From positions 434,001-498,000 of the forward strand of contig JAOPHQ010005692.1 in assembly GCA_030340625.1 (NCBI GenBank): a stretch of 64,000 bases of DNA, in the 5' to 3' direction. Positions 1-11,058 of this stretch are shown piece after piece. Numbering within the stretch: the stretch's first letter is position 1; every line of letters begins with the position of its first letter. Made by a program: the position numbers and the translations under genes. The notes under the pieces were generated by a model. That model searched no databases. It saw nothing but the letters and a program-made list of their open reading frames with translations, and was not told where the DNA came from. The DNA is from Merluccius polli. Taxonomy: Eukaryota > Chordata > Actinopteri > Gadiformes > Merlucciidae.

Positions 1-512
1 CACTGTGCAATCCACATTTACTTCATATTGATACGTTAAAGCAAAAAGTTGACTACAGGACAAAACAATGTTTTAAACAATGTTTGCATCTTTGCCAATT
101 AGAGTCAATCTAATTGGACTTAAACTATGTCATTTAATAACAATATAATTATAAAGGGACGTCACTATATTTGATCCCTATCCCTAACCCATTTCTTGTG
201 CATGGACACACAAATTACTACGAAAGATAATAAGGACTATAATTGAACTCCAGTTTGTGAAATTATGCAGGGTGAGATCCAGAAAAATTGTATGATGGTA
301 AAATGTCTCCATATTTAATGAAAAGAAAATGAAGCAATTCCTTGGACCATTGAGCAAAACACATATAGGAATGCACAGTAAATATCAGAACATGTATTGC
401 TATTTGCAATACATGTTCAGCTCGGGTTCCAAGAGGAGGGAAAAGTCTACTACTTTTAACAACAAATCTTAATAGTCAGCTGCAATGTTAACTGCAACTT
501 GTTTTTACAATT
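1..512. other. Intergenic AT-rich stretch, no gene seen
   Basis: No open frame or recognisable repeat stands out. It flanks the 3' LTR of the gypsy element that starts at 513. A short self-complementary stretch lies near 388-420 (tattgcaatacatg-type words). Confidence 0.5.
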
Positions 513-1402
513 TGTAAGATATGCGTTGCCAGAGTATGTCATAGATAGGAGGCAGATTCAGGTAGTTGTGGTTTAAGTCCCTTTGTGTGGGCATTTATTC
601 AAGTACTTCCAAAAAATGTGAAAAACAACAAACAAAAAATATTTACAGAAACTGAGGAAAGATCAACTCATACTAAATTCAAATTAACAGCACTTGTCTA
701 AGCTGCCTCTTCTCCCCTCTCCCTGGCTTCCCCCAGAGAACTGAACCTTATACCTTTCTTACCTGTCTCAAGACTAGACTTGGATTAAACCATCCTCACT
801 TCAGGTGGTATTAATTACAGATATCTTTTATCAAGACACAAGCTTCAATAAACATCATTACCCATAATACCAATCAAATTTCCTATGGCATTTGAATGTA
901 ACACCAACTCAATATTCCCCACCATTCATAAAATGAGAACTAAACAGAATCAACTATTCAACTTATTCCCCCCTTAACTTGGTACATCCCTGACATAATT
1001 GGTGACATCATCGTATGCATTTAACCAGCGCATTGCGGGGCAGCCCCCTCCCACACACCGGCTTTCGGCGTCAGGTAAGACACGTACTGAAATAATTACA
1101 CTTTATGTGTGCTAAATCGAACGAAATATATAATGAAACAAACAATAAAAGTTACTGGCAAAAACAACCTTTGCCTGTCATTGTTATAACCTTGATTGAT
1201 GGATGTTAAAGATTATAAAGAAATAACGCTGAACACAAAACAGACCCGGGATAGTAATATGCACGTGCGTTATCAGCTGAAATCAATTTATGGTTAATGT
1301 AAACAATACTGAATAAATAAAGGTGTATAAACAAAACAACAGGTAACCTAACAATACCTAAATAAATAAGTGACAAATGACAGATGAGTCTACTTTGTCA
1401 CA
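513..1402 (-). repeat. 3' LTR of the gypsy element
   Basis: On the minus strand it begins TGTGACAAAG directly after a polypurine run (AAGGGGGG-type, plus-strand 1403-1419) and ends CTTACA, giving the usual TG...CA ends and a length of about 890 bp. Its last 15 bases recur at 7081-7095, where the rest of the 5' LTR is missing. The 5' border rests on the polypurine/TGTGAC junction. No target duplication could be confirmed because the other LTR is truncated. Confidence 0.65.
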
Positions 1403-1424
1403 CCCCCCCCCCCCCTTAAGACCG

Positions 1425-2334
1425 TTACTCTTCAGAGGGACGGGACAGGAAATCTGCAATGACATTCTTGTATCCTGCTTTGTATCTGATCTGGAAATGG
1501 AAAGGCTGTAGGGAAAGATACCATCAGGTTATTCTTGCGTTAGTGTCTTTCATTCTATGGATCCATTGCAAGGCTCTGTGGTCAGCCTCTCTAGCACAAA
1601 CTCCTTCCCAATAAGGTAATATTTCAAAGTGTCCAAAGCCCACTTTACTGCTAAGGCTTCCTTCTCAACAGTAGAGTACCTTACCTCTCTCGGAAAGAGC
1701 TTATGGCTGATATACTGTACTGGCATCTGGTCGTCACCTTCTCCCTGCAACAGCACAGCCCCAAGACCCCTCCCAGAAAGGCATCGTCCGAAACTGATAA
1801 AGTCCGCTTGGCACTCTGAAAGTGGTGAAGTCCTTAGAGGCTTCCGTCAGTGGTACTTGCCAATAACCCTTACAGAGGTCAAGGGTCGTCAAGGTTACAT
1901 TCCGCAACCGATCAATCAGTTCATCCACTCGCGGCATTGGGTATGGGTCAAAAGTGAAAAATGTATACAAAATCTCAATTTCGGGTGATCTTTTTTTGGG
2001 ACAAGCACAACAGGGCTACACCACTCACTGCGAGACGGTTCAATGACCCCATAGCCAACATATCCTCCACCTCTTGCTTCAGCGCTGGTATGAGCTTTGC
2101 TGGTACTCTGTAGGATGTTTCTCTGATTGGCTGCTGTGTGGGTGACAGAATGAGATCTGTACAACCAGGTTGTAAGCTTAACAGTTCAGTAGGCATAATC
2201 TCCTCCACCTCTTCCCGACGATCTTCTGTGAGGTGAGTCAGGTCTGGCAATACCTCGGCCCCCGCTACAGAAGGAAAATACCAGTGCTTCCCATACATGG
2301 ACCAATGTGTGGCGCAGCACCACAGAATCAACAT
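1425..2334 (-). pseudogene. Gypsy pol remnant (reverse transcriptase/RNase H)
   Basis: Seen in pieces on the minus strand. An RT N-terminal part carries RVDELIDRL, LDLCKGYWQVPL and FRTMPF (about 1970-1755). A frame change near 1750 is followed by RNase H text with VQYISHKLF and STVEKEALAVKWAL, and a C-terminal ADFLSRPSEE with its stop at 1425-1427. The RT text jumps from FRTMPF straight to the start of RNase H, so the palm with the catalytic YxDD motif is deleted. Frames are also broken near 1980 and 2160. This is a dead copy. The family call rests on these Ty3/gypsy RT and RNase H motifs. Confidence 0.85.
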
Positions 2335-3117
2335 CGAGCGCCACGAATTGATTCCAGGTTGTTTTTTTGTTTATTTGGAAACATAAATATCGTTCCGTTC
2401 ATTCATCTCCGCATTGCACTCTTTCTCCCTGTCATTCTCGTTCACACACACACGCACCACACACCGAGAGAGAGAGAGAGAGAGAAAGAGACGCGCACAC
2501 ATGCCAGTGGGGTTACACTTATAAGTGCGGGTCTGCGACTCGCAGTCTATTAGTCGAGCACCAGATCAGATACACCACAGCCCCTCCTCTCCATGCTGAA
2601 CACTCAATGTTCATACGCAGAAAGGATTGTTTTTCCCGAAAGTCTGTGATTTATGTGAAAAAACACAGAAAATCAAACCTGTTCCGAAAACTTTCATGAC
2701 AGACGAAAGTTTCGGAGTCGGTGTGTAAACGTGATTGACACAATGTGAGGTCGTATTTATTTTTAAACGTGCGACAATTTCGGACGAAAAATACAAACTT
2801 GGTGTGCAAAGGCTTAATGTTAATTATTTAACAATGAATGTTTGCTCCCTCAATCCAGATGAATATTGAAAAATACTTTCAAAGATTCAAAAGGCCTCGT
2901 ACTGATAAGGTGCAAAGACATGGTGTTTTTCACTTATGACACAAAGTGAAGCAATGGAGCTGTATATATTGTTCAGTTATTATTTGTCACAAAGTACTTG
3001 CCAATTAAAATATACAGTGGAGCACCTTATATACAGTGGTATTATTAAATAATTGATTTAAGAAAGCATGTGCCTCCTGTAGGGATGGGCATTCGATTAA
3101 ATTGTCTTAGTCGATCG

Positions 3118-3228
3118 TCGGGAGAATTAACGATCAATTTTCGATTAATCATTAACATTTGTATATTAAAATTAACTATTTATATGCTATATTCAAAATG
3201 CAATGTAAATTGATCGTTAATTCTCCCG
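3118..3228. repeat. Short AT-rich hairpin repeat
   Basis: The word cgggagaattaacgatcaat (starts about 3118) returns as its reverse complement at about 3208-3228, around an AT-rich loop. The flank 3088-3117 (gattaaattgtcttagtcga) resembles the ends of common fish hAT-type MITEs. Confidence 0.5.
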
Positions 3229-4075
3229 CGTTTACATGGACACTTCTGGTTCGATTAGAAGTGGAAGAACAGCTCAATCGGAAAAGAAAATGGTCCGTGT
3301 ACCATTCGTTCTTTTGAATTTCAATTAAGAACGGAAGACAATGACATGGGAAAACAGTTTGTTATTTCATTATCCCGTTTTAGTGTCAAACAAAAAAACA
3401 GATTTCGACCTCTATTTCCAGTATCTAATTTAATGTTCATGTCAAATATACAACATTCAAAAAACAGTATCGCTGCCGATAGTTTTCCAAAATCCGAAGA
3501 GAAACGTCATTGTCATAATGGCCACTAAAGTTGTCAAAGTGGGATACATATCTATGGGATACATAGCATGTTTGCAGGAGCAGCAGTAGTAGCAGCTATG
3601 CAAGCGATCAGTTAGAAAATATGTTCAACAAAAATACCTAAGAAATTACCTGAAAAATTATCGCTATTTTGTGGACAAACATGTCCTCATCTTTTATAGA
3701 GACACGTTTATTTTCGCGCCTAAGAAAGTAATTGTTGGACTCCATCAGTGACGAGAACAGTTAAACAACAGGTAGGCGATAAAGTCCTTTGTTGACAGTG
3801 ACCAGAATTCACACAGAAACCCGAGAATAAAATATCAAAATCAAAATAGGCACGAGACTGTCCTTTGATTGTTGTATATTTGAAATGAACCTTAAATTAG
3901 ATATTGGAAATAGAGTTCAAAATCATTTTTTTTGTTTGACACTAAAACGGAATAATGAAATAAAATATTTTCCCATTTTATTGTTTTTCCGTTCTTAATT
4001 GAAATTCAAAAGAACGAATGGTACATGGACCGAAAATGATCATATATACGCCTCAATCGGAATACACAACAATGC
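3229..4075. repeat. Long inverted repeat (fold-back element)
   Basis: Left arm about 3285-3460 and right arm about 3860-4035 are reverse complements with scattered differences; for instance ccattcgttcttttgaattt on the left returns inverted near 4000-4020. The left outer flank has tttacatggacacttctggt and the right flank has ctcaatcggaat, a pattern I associate with fish DNA-transposon ends. No coding frame is visible. It lies inside the decayed gypsy element. Confidence 0.6.
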
Positions 4076-4619
4076 ACGAGAGACATACGGACGTACGCTT
4101 ACCACTTTTGTAAATGCCATATATACTATACAGTGTTTCCCCTAGAAATTTTTCCAGCAGTGGTGCTGTTACGTAACGGAGGCAAGCCGCACGCGGCGGC
4201 GCGCAGGGGTCTGGGGGCATTCACCTCCGGAAGATTTTTTTTTTTAATAACCCCTTAAACCATAACTTCTGGCAAGTTTTGTGGATAGAAATGGACATTT
4301 TGAGACAAATATGATATACCATCAACAGATTTAATATTGGAGCACGTACCTTGAACTGGTCAGAAACAGAAATCTTGATTTTATAATTTTAGACAGGATT
4401 ACTCATGTTTTCCTTTTGTGTTAATTTTAAGCTTTTATTTACATTATTGGTAGAAATTGATTGGGGCAAAAAATATTGAAAATGTTGTCTTAAAGGGGAA
4501 ATGAACCCAAAAACAACACTATGCTCCAACACTATATTTCATCACATGAATAAAGTTGATTGTGCTGCCATCAAACGTACTAACTCCATATAAAAAAGAA
4601 AAGAATTTAACGGCTACAG

Positions 4620-4891
4620 CAGGGCTCTCAAGTTTTGAACACAGTCAAGAGTGACATTCCCCCCTGGGTCCCGGCCCGTCGCCCCCCCCCCAGGGGTGGA
4701 CTGGGAACAAAATTCGGCCCGGGCAATTTTGTCTTGGACTGGCGTTGGGGGGGGGGGGGGGGGGGGGGGTGCTGCGGTAGCGACATATAAGTTATTTTTC
4801 AGCGTGAGAAATGGCATGTGTGGCGGGAGGGCGTGACAAAAGACCGAAATGAGTGACTGTCACGCTCAATGCGTGACACTTGAGAGCCCTG
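4620..4891. mobile_element. 272-bp MITE with ends CAGGGCTCTCAAG
   Basis: Inverted ends CAGGGCTCTCAAG / CTTGAGAGCCCTG, flanked by ctacag on both sides (4614-4619 and 4892-4897). The other arm of the host palindrome keeps the empty site (one copy of ctacag), which proves insertion. Inside are poly-C and poly-G runs (4684-4691; about 4746-4770). A related, larger element lies at 60514-62006. Confidence 0.85.
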
Positions 4892-5005
4892 CTACAGTAA
4901 CGGTGATTTGACTCAAATCACCGGAAGAAAAATGCAGGACTACAAGTTATGAACGTTCTGAATGTGAATCTTCAGGAGAGCAGCCCTCTCGGACACACAC
5001 ACACA

Positions 5006-5510
5006 CAGGGGTTGAAATAAGGCTGTTTTACTCGCCAAATGCGAGTAATTTTTGTATTTGTCGAGTAATTTATGAAGACCACTCGCCACTCTGGCGAGTA
5101 ATCTAAGAATTCGCCGCGATTGCCGCGGACCCGCCAGCAATGGACCCGCTAGCCGCGGACCCGACCGCGCAGCACCCACCGCCGTCTACGATCGCTGTTA
5201 CCGCTGTTTTATTATCATCCGCACTCCCACACCGTCACCGGGGCTTCATAGTAATGTGTCCGAATAGAGCAGCCCTCTCGGACACACACATGCTGTTACC
5301 GCTGTAACATGCTGTTAACAGCGATTGTAGACGGCGGTGGGTGCTGCGCGGTCGGGTCCGCGGCTAGCGGGTCCGTTGCTGGCGGGTCCGCGGCAATCGC
5401 GGCGAATTCTTAGATTACTCGCCAGAGTGGCGAGTGGTCTTCATAAATTACTCGACAAATACAAAAATTACTCGCATTTGGCGAGTAAAACAGCCTTATT
5501 TCAACCCCTG
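5006..5510. repeat. Core inverted element with ends CAGGGGTTGAAATAAGG
   Basis: Forms the centre of the palindrome. It starts CAGGGGTTGAAATAAGG and ends with the reverse complement, with tracts of acac/gtgt just outside. It may be an independent hAT-like insertion whose palindrome became fused with the outer element. No target duplication was visible. Confidence 0.5.
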
Positions 5511-6319
5511 TGTGTGTGTGTGTCCGAGAGGGCTGCTCTCCTGAAGATTCACATTCAGAACGTTCATAACTTGTAGTCCTGCATTTTTCTTCCGGTGATT
5601 TGATGACGCGTCAAATCACCGTTACTGTAGCCGTTAAATTCTTTTCTTTTTTTATATGGAGTTAGTACATTTGATGGCAGCACAATCAACTTTATTCATG
5701 TGATGAAATATAGTGTTGGAGCATAGTGTTGTTTTTGGGTTCATTTCCCCTTTAACGCTTGGCAATTTCAAGATGACGTTGTAGTTGTGCTAAATACCGA
5801 TCATGTGAAGATTTTTGCAGTGGCGCTGATTTTCCAGCAGTGGCGCTGCGCCACTGCTGAATACATAGTAGGGGAAACACTGCTATAAACATACATACAA
5901 TACATATCATATATACAGTACATTCGGATTGCATGATAGGAATAGATCTATTCCGACTGTTGCTTTGGGTGCAAAACACATATAGGTCTGTGGCAGGGTT
6001 CGTCCGGCCACACGCCACCTAAGTGGCTTTTCTTGGGGCCCTCCGACACAGGACACGGGTAGATGGTATTTGCAAGATGTTTATTGGGAGTTTCAGGCTG
6101 ATGGTATTCGCCGAGCTGATGGTACAACTTGTCATGACAGTGCTCCTCCTCGAGTGTGTGTGTTGATGGCTGGTTTATCCTGGGTGCCATGATTGCTCTG
6201 CACCACAGGTGTGCAGCCCCACCCAGCCAGAGTCCAATCAGTCTGACTCCGGCCAGGTGAGGCTGTAAACCAGCCATCAACAACACACTCCACAAACACC
6301 TTCCACAAGGTCTTACTCA

Positions 6320-7032
6320 CATGCTGCATTGGACAATCTGCCTTAAAGAGCCCTATCTGACCACAAGAGTGACATGCTAAGGAGCCCCTATTTCTGAACT
6401 CTTTGCCATCACTGCTGTTCTGACTGTACTGAAATTTCTCTCTCTCTGCCCATTACCCCCTGCTGGCTTACCGAATACCGAAGCTGCTGTATGTGGTCTG
6501 GGATTGGGACTGGGAAAGGCTTTGGATGTGCGTCGTGCTGCCAGGAAGGTTTCTGCCATTTCTGCTGCTTCTTTGGAAGTTGCAGGATTGCGCTCCTTAA
6601 CCCATGTGCGAAACTCGGGGTTCAGGATCCTCAGGAACTGCTCCATGATGATGGCATCTCCAATCTGTTCCTTGCTTTTTACTTTGGGATTCATCAGAAA
6701 GATGATGATGCAGAAAGTGGAACAGCGTCAGTCGTTACCCCCTCTACTGGATTATGATGGTCGCGTTGTTCCTGCCGAACCTCTTGCTGGAGCAGAGAAA
6801 ACTGATGCTGGACTCTTTTCCAGCGACCCTCTTGACGTCTCTGGTCCTGCTCCCATCTGGCCTCCCGGTCAGACTGCTGCTCCATCAGGCCACGCAAAAG
6901 GCTGGAGAGCTCTGATATGCTTTATGAGTCTTGGGATTGACCCCCTGTAGCCCCCTGCAGGCCATCAGGATCACCCTCACCATCTTCTTGCTGATTGTCC
7001 ACAGCACTTATTGTCTTTTTACCTCTGGTCAT
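6320..7032 (-). pseudogene. Gypsy gag remnant with damaged zinc knuckle
   Basis: The minus-strand ATG at 7032 (MTRGKKTISA...) runs to an in-frame TAA after about 36 codons. The frame resumes with a Gln/Arg-rich stretch (QQSDREARWEQDQRRQEGR, about 6880-6820), then after a frameshift a gag/SCAN-like helix region (KEQIGDAIIMEQFLRIL, about 6680-6560). Further on, about 6370-6320, CHSCGQIGLFKADC looks like a CCHC zinc knuckle whose conserved His has become Leu. Several stops and shifts, so not functional. Retroelement gag identity is inferred from the order and the knuckle. Confidence 0.7.
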
Positions 7033-7095
7033 GATCTTTTACTGCCTCCTACTGGCCTGGAACGACCGCCGTCACCACTTGTAAGATATGCGTTG

Positions 7096-7808
7096 AACTG
7101 TTGAACTGTGGAGTGAAGCACTTGATGTATGCCAAAAGAGTAGCATTGATACAACTCAGCGAAACTGAAAGAGGTACAGACAGACATCAAAGGCACTTCA
7201 AGACAGTGTCATCTCTTCCACCTTGGGAAAGCATGTAGTTCCAGATAGCAAACACACTTTTTGTGTCAATGTGTACTATCCAGTTATGGATAACATGATT
7301 GAAGAAATAGACAGAAGGTTTTCCAACACAAATTGTAACATCATGCAAGGTGTCCAAGCACTAAATCCGTCAAGTACTACTTTTTTGAGAGAGGAGACTG
7401 TTCTTTTACTGGCAAATGCTTATGATTCAAATATTGAGGATCTTAAACACGAACTGCATCAGACAAGAAGAGTACTGGAGAGAAAAAAGAAGGAAATGGA
7501 AAGTCCTACCACTCTGATGGAGTTTGCTCAATTTTTGGACCCATACCAGGATGTTTTTTATGAGTTGTTCAGGTTGTGTAAAATAGCAGTAGTTTTACCA
7601 GTGAGCAGTGCATCTTGTGAATGAAGCTTTTCAACTCTTAGGATCATAAAGAGTTACTTGCGGTCTACTATGACAGAGAAGAGATTGTCAAGCTTGGCTG
7701 TACTCAGCATTGAATCCAAACGCACTAAAGTTTGGATCTAAATAAGTTTGTGAGGCGTTTTGCTGAACAACATGGTAATCGCCGCATTCAGCTCCTGTAG
7801 GCATTCCA
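7096..7808 (+). pseudogene. Broken hAT transposase, C-terminal part
   Basis: The frame 7223-7624 encodes a ZMYM/TTF-type hAT C-terminal region ending PVSSASCE. It hits a TGA where the family normally has an Arg codon before SFSTLR. Translation would continue as SFSTLRIIKSYLRSTMTEKR, the hAT dimerisation motif, then a frameshift near 7720 leads to LDLNKFVRRFAEQHGNRR and a final stop at about 7807. The N-terminal BED/zinc finger and DDE core are absent, and the left side is cut by the gypsy 5' LTR stub at 7095. A dead fragment: one nonsense change and at least one frameshift. Confidence 0.8.
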
Positions 7809-7901
7809 CCGTCATGTTCTGCTCACCACTGAGCCTAAAAAACTAAAAATGATGACAAAGCCTTATTTTTCATGCTGTTATAATAATGAACATTTTCAGA
7901 T

Positions 7902-8277
7902 TCTTATGGCATCATTCAGCACTATATTAAAACTACATGTAGGCCTACTCTTATGGCATCATTCAGCACTGTATTAAAACTACATGTAGGCCTACTCTTA
8001 TGGCATCATTCAGCACTATATTAAAACTACATGTAGGCCTACTCTTATGGCATCATTCAGCACTGTATTAAAACTACATGTAGGCCTACTCTTATGGCAT
8101 CATTCAGCACTGTATTAAAACTACATGTAGGCCTACTCTTATGGCATCATTCAGCACTGTATTAAAACTACATGTAGGCCTACTCATATGGCATCATTCA
8201 GCACTGTATTAAAACTACATGTAGGCCTACTCTTATGGCATCATTCAGAACTGTATTAAAACTACATGTAGAACCTA
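7902..8277 (+). repeat. 47-bp tandem array, about 8 copies
   Basis: Unit begins tcttatggcatcattcagca and ends acatgtaggcctac. Copies differ at one or two bases (ctgtatt/ctatatt; cttatgg/catatgg; cagcact/cagaact). It directly follows the hAT remnant, so it may be part of that element's 3' non-coding end. Confidence 0.9.
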
Positions 8278-9398
8278 CTTTTGAACTGTGGCACTTTCTT
8301 TCTGTTGTTCGCCAAAATCAACTGTTGGACCTGAATTTTTATGTGTAGGAGTGTTTAACAGGTACTGTTTGTGACCAAACATGGGAAAATGCCACACAAT
8401 ATTTATATGAATGATTGTATCTATATTGTACGTAAATTATTGGAATATGTGAATAAAGTGATATTTGCACTCAAGTTGGACTGATGATTGACATCTGACA
8501 GGAATATCTCATGGACACATACCAAAGACTTACTGTTAAGTAAAGTACATATTGCAGCTCTCTTTGCATATATGTTTAGCCCCATGCCCCCTGCTGGTGT
8601 AATAGTGCAGGTGTTTGTTGTAAGGCAGGTTGATTTAGTAATCATTCAGTAATAATTTATTACATTTTGTCTGACACCTTTTATGTTTAAATGTAAGGCT
8701 TTACTCATCCCACAATAAAGTATAATGTTATTGAGTCAAAATATCTAAATGTGGGGGCTTTCCAAGTAAATATTGATTGATATGGCTTTAATTAAATCGG
8801 CATACTATACTTCTGCCACAGGGTGCCACCCCTCAAAATCTCCTGCCACCCCATGAATATTTTTCTAGATCCGCCCCTGCCCAGTCGATTTGAAAAAAGT
8901 ATAAATAGAAGACTGAAATCTAGAGGTTTTAAAATCAGACAAGCAAACAGCGATACAGCCTTACAAAATGTCCCATGATGGCAAGCCAAGCAAGCAAATT
9001 CAGTCATTCGCAATCGTTATGCTGAGACCATGTTTTATCCGGCAATGCTGATCAATGCCTTCCTAGCGACAGTATGGCGCTAAAGTGTTTCACAGCTGAC
9101 GTGCACTTGTATGCAGCTTATTAAATGGTGATACATTATTACACTTACCGAACATACGTTCCTGCACGAGAGACATACGTTCACCGGAAATAAACTAAAT
9201 GTCACGTGATTCATGTAGATAGTTCCCGAAAGTGCTTGGCGGGCAATTTAAATCTGATTTTAAATGCGTAAATACAGAGACAGAACTGCAATTTAGGGTA
9301 ATTAGTTGTCAATAAATGCATTGATTTACAATATATATATATTATAGCACAGCGACATGTCTGTCGTTACATCACACATGTCATACATAAACAAAAAG
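8278..9398. other. Intergenic, old transposon scraps
   Basis: No gene seen. At 8815-8880 a stretch ending gatccgcccctg resembles the end of fish hAT elements (CAGGGGCGGATC on the minus strand). The rest is AT-rich with no open frame of note. Confidence 0.4.
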
Positions 9399-10020
9399 TT
9401 AAAGGTGCGCTATGCAACTCGGTTATTCCTCCGCTGTTTCTGGGTTTTCGCCGGAATTGGGCTCGCATTTCTCACTATAGAGCTCCCCCTGCAGCTTCGG
9501 AAACGGCCTACAACACTGTCGTAAAAACTCATTGACAACGCCCCCCACCCCCCACTTCGATAAATAAATAGTAATACACAACGAGAACCTGGATTCGGAC
9601 CGCAAACAAACATGTGTGGTAGCAAGTCACTGCTAGGATAAACCCTCACTAGCTAGCAAGCTAGCCATGAAGCAACCAAGCTAAACACATACAGGGCTCA
9701 CAATAAAACGGTCGAGCAAAACACATTGTTCAACAGACTCTCAAACCACATTACAAAACCGAAGTTCACCCAAGGGTAGGCTACTTACAATTTCAGCAGC
9801 AAGACAGCCAAGTCGGCGTCCGTTTTGCATTCTTCCGAGTCTCTCAGTTGACGCCATTCCGCATAAGCTCGCCCTATGTTCACTCGTGTCTGGTTTCTTT
9901 GTTTGGGGAGATGAAACACCCACCAAACAACCCAGAAAGTGTTGTAGAACGATCAGAACGACTCTCAACCTGCATGGTTAAGGTTATTTTTGATAAACGA
10001 GTTGCATAGTGCTTCTTTAA
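9399..10020. mobile_element. TTAA-flanked MITE, about 620 bp
   Basis: Starts TTAAAGGTGCGCTATGCAAC and ends with an imperfect reverse complement (GTTGCATAGTGCTTCTTTAA), both ends within TTAA, the target of piggyBac and Kolobok transposons. Small open frames inside (for instance 9741-9968 minus) show no family features. Non-autonomous. Confidence 0.75.
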
Positions 10021-10122
10021 ATTCGTTAATATTTGAGGATTAGTGTGAACAGCTAGCCTTGTTGACATATTTTAGGAAAACGTTACCTTGGTTAAAGAGC
10101 GTGTTGCTGTTTGTTGCTTTGA

Positions 10123-10172
<50 letters not shown>
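10123..10172. repeat. (ATT)n microsatellite
   Basis: About 16 uninterrupted ATT units. Confidence 0.95.
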
Positions 10173-10362
10173 GTTCTTAAACTTGTATGGTAGTTAAGAG
10201 CAATCACACCCTAATGTGTATTGCTATATTTAGAGGAAGGGAATAAATGATATGGTGGTTTCAATAATCTTAATTACTAAATGACTAATGTAATCTTTAT
10301 GACTTTCAGATAGGACAGAAGGAGACCGGCAGGCGACGTTCAATGATTGGACTGACAGGAAC

Positions 10363-10722
10363 ATGAGGAAGCTCCCAGCGGTCACTGGTCGTCTCTCCAC
10401 AGAGCGGACCGCTCATCACGAGGCTCCGCTGCTGGGGGAGGAGAGGAGGGAGGAGAGGAGCATACGACAGCCAGCAGACAGCCTGGTTCCCTTCGCCCTC
10501 TGGAGCACTAGAGATGTAGTGCAGTTTCACACACACAAAAATTTGACTTTACCGTTGTACGACAAACTTAATGCCCTTAATTACAAAAATGTTTATTTAA
10601 GGGCACAGTTCAAACGGGATCAAAAAATGATTTGTCTCGCTGTTAACTACCGTACATATTGTATCGGAAATAAGATTGTCCCATGGTGGTCCACCGGAAG
10701 GGGAGGGACTTGGCTCTATTAA
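10363..10722 (+). CDS. Unassigned ORF, 119 aa, doubtful
   Basis: An open frame begins after a possible splice acceptor (gactttcag at about 10301-10310) and starts MRKLPAVTGRLSTER. It is Arg/Glu-rich at first (GEERREERSIRQ), then loses compositional bias. No domain, signal peptide or membrane segment is recognised. It may be part of a non-coding transcript or chance. Position between two MITEs makes a conserved gene unlikely. Confidence 0.15.
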   Translation: MRKLPAVTGRLSTERTAHHEAPLLGEERREERSIRQPADSLVPFALWSTRDVVQFHTHKNLTLPLYDKLNALNYKNVYLRAQFKRDQKMICLAVNYRTYCIGNKIVPWWSTGRGGTWLY

Positions 10723-11058
10723 AAAATACGGTCAGTATTGAACTAGCCTACCGTTTATCATGCTTTGATAACGTTTTACTCGTTTACTCTTAACGTTTTT
10801 ATTTAATCTCGCAAGACTTGCCGATTATATCATAACCTGTTTAACCACATCGCATTAACAGTTGGTCAGGTTAACAGACATTAGGCTACGACATTAAGGT
10901 TATCGTCTGTCTTGGAAGTGAACATGTTGCCCTTGTATTGAACCTTAAACGCGTCTCAAACCATTATGGACTGGTTTGGTTGCAAGTGCAGTCACCCCAG
11001 CAGCTGCATGTGGACCATCCTGGTCACTACGTCTTCCTGGACCCTATGCGCAGCAGGC

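Larger units (their letters stand above)
4490..5755. mobile_element. TTAA-flanked fold-back element with about 420-bp arms
   Basis: Both ends are TTAA followed inward by AGGGGAAATGAAC, which suits piggyBac- or Kolobok-type target use. The arms (4490 to about 5200 and about 5300-5755) are nearly identical reverse complements once a 272-bp insertion in the left arm is removed. The same 79-residue open frame appears in mirror image at 4940-5179 and 5337-5576, differing by a silent base. That shows arm identity, not a gene. High arm identity suggests a recent origin or gene conversion. Confidence 0.75.
4131..5882. mobile_element. hAT-like non-autonomous element, ends CAGTGTTTCCCC
   Basis: Starts CAGTGTTTCCCCTA and ends TAGGGGAAACACTG. 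Flanking ctata occurs on both sides, too short to prove a hAT 8-bp duplication. Both sub-terminal zones contain ttttccagcagtgg(t/c)gctg. It encodes no transposase and contains another complete fold-back element (4490-5755). Confidence 0.65.
513..7095 (-). mobile_element. Decayed Ty3/gypsy LTR retrotransposon, Gmr1-like order
   Basis: Read on the minus strand the parts are: a 5' LTR stub (about 7095-7080) ending CTTACA, a primer-site-like GTGGTGACGG just after it, gag remnants (7032 to about 6320), a long region invaded by other elements, reverse transcriptase/RNase H remnants (about 2334-1425), a polypurine tract (1403-1419) and an 890-bp 3' LTR. The 15 bases GTAAGATATGCGTTG occur at both LTR 3' ends (514-528 and 7081-7095), which ties the two sides together. 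RNase H ends immediately before the polypurine tract, with no integrase after it. That is the arrangement of Gmr1-like elements, where integrase precedes RT. No integrase was recognised upstream, so a deletion is the alternative. Stops, frameshifts and a deletion in RT make it inactive. Confidence 0.75.

Noticed and set aside
4940..5576. Two identical 79-aa ORFs on opposite strands
   Set aside because: They are mirror copies from palindrome arms, with low-complexity content and no family features.
7902..8277. Regular tandem repeat considered as a CRISPR array
   Set aside because: Units are head-to-tail with no unique spacers, in a eukaryotic genome.
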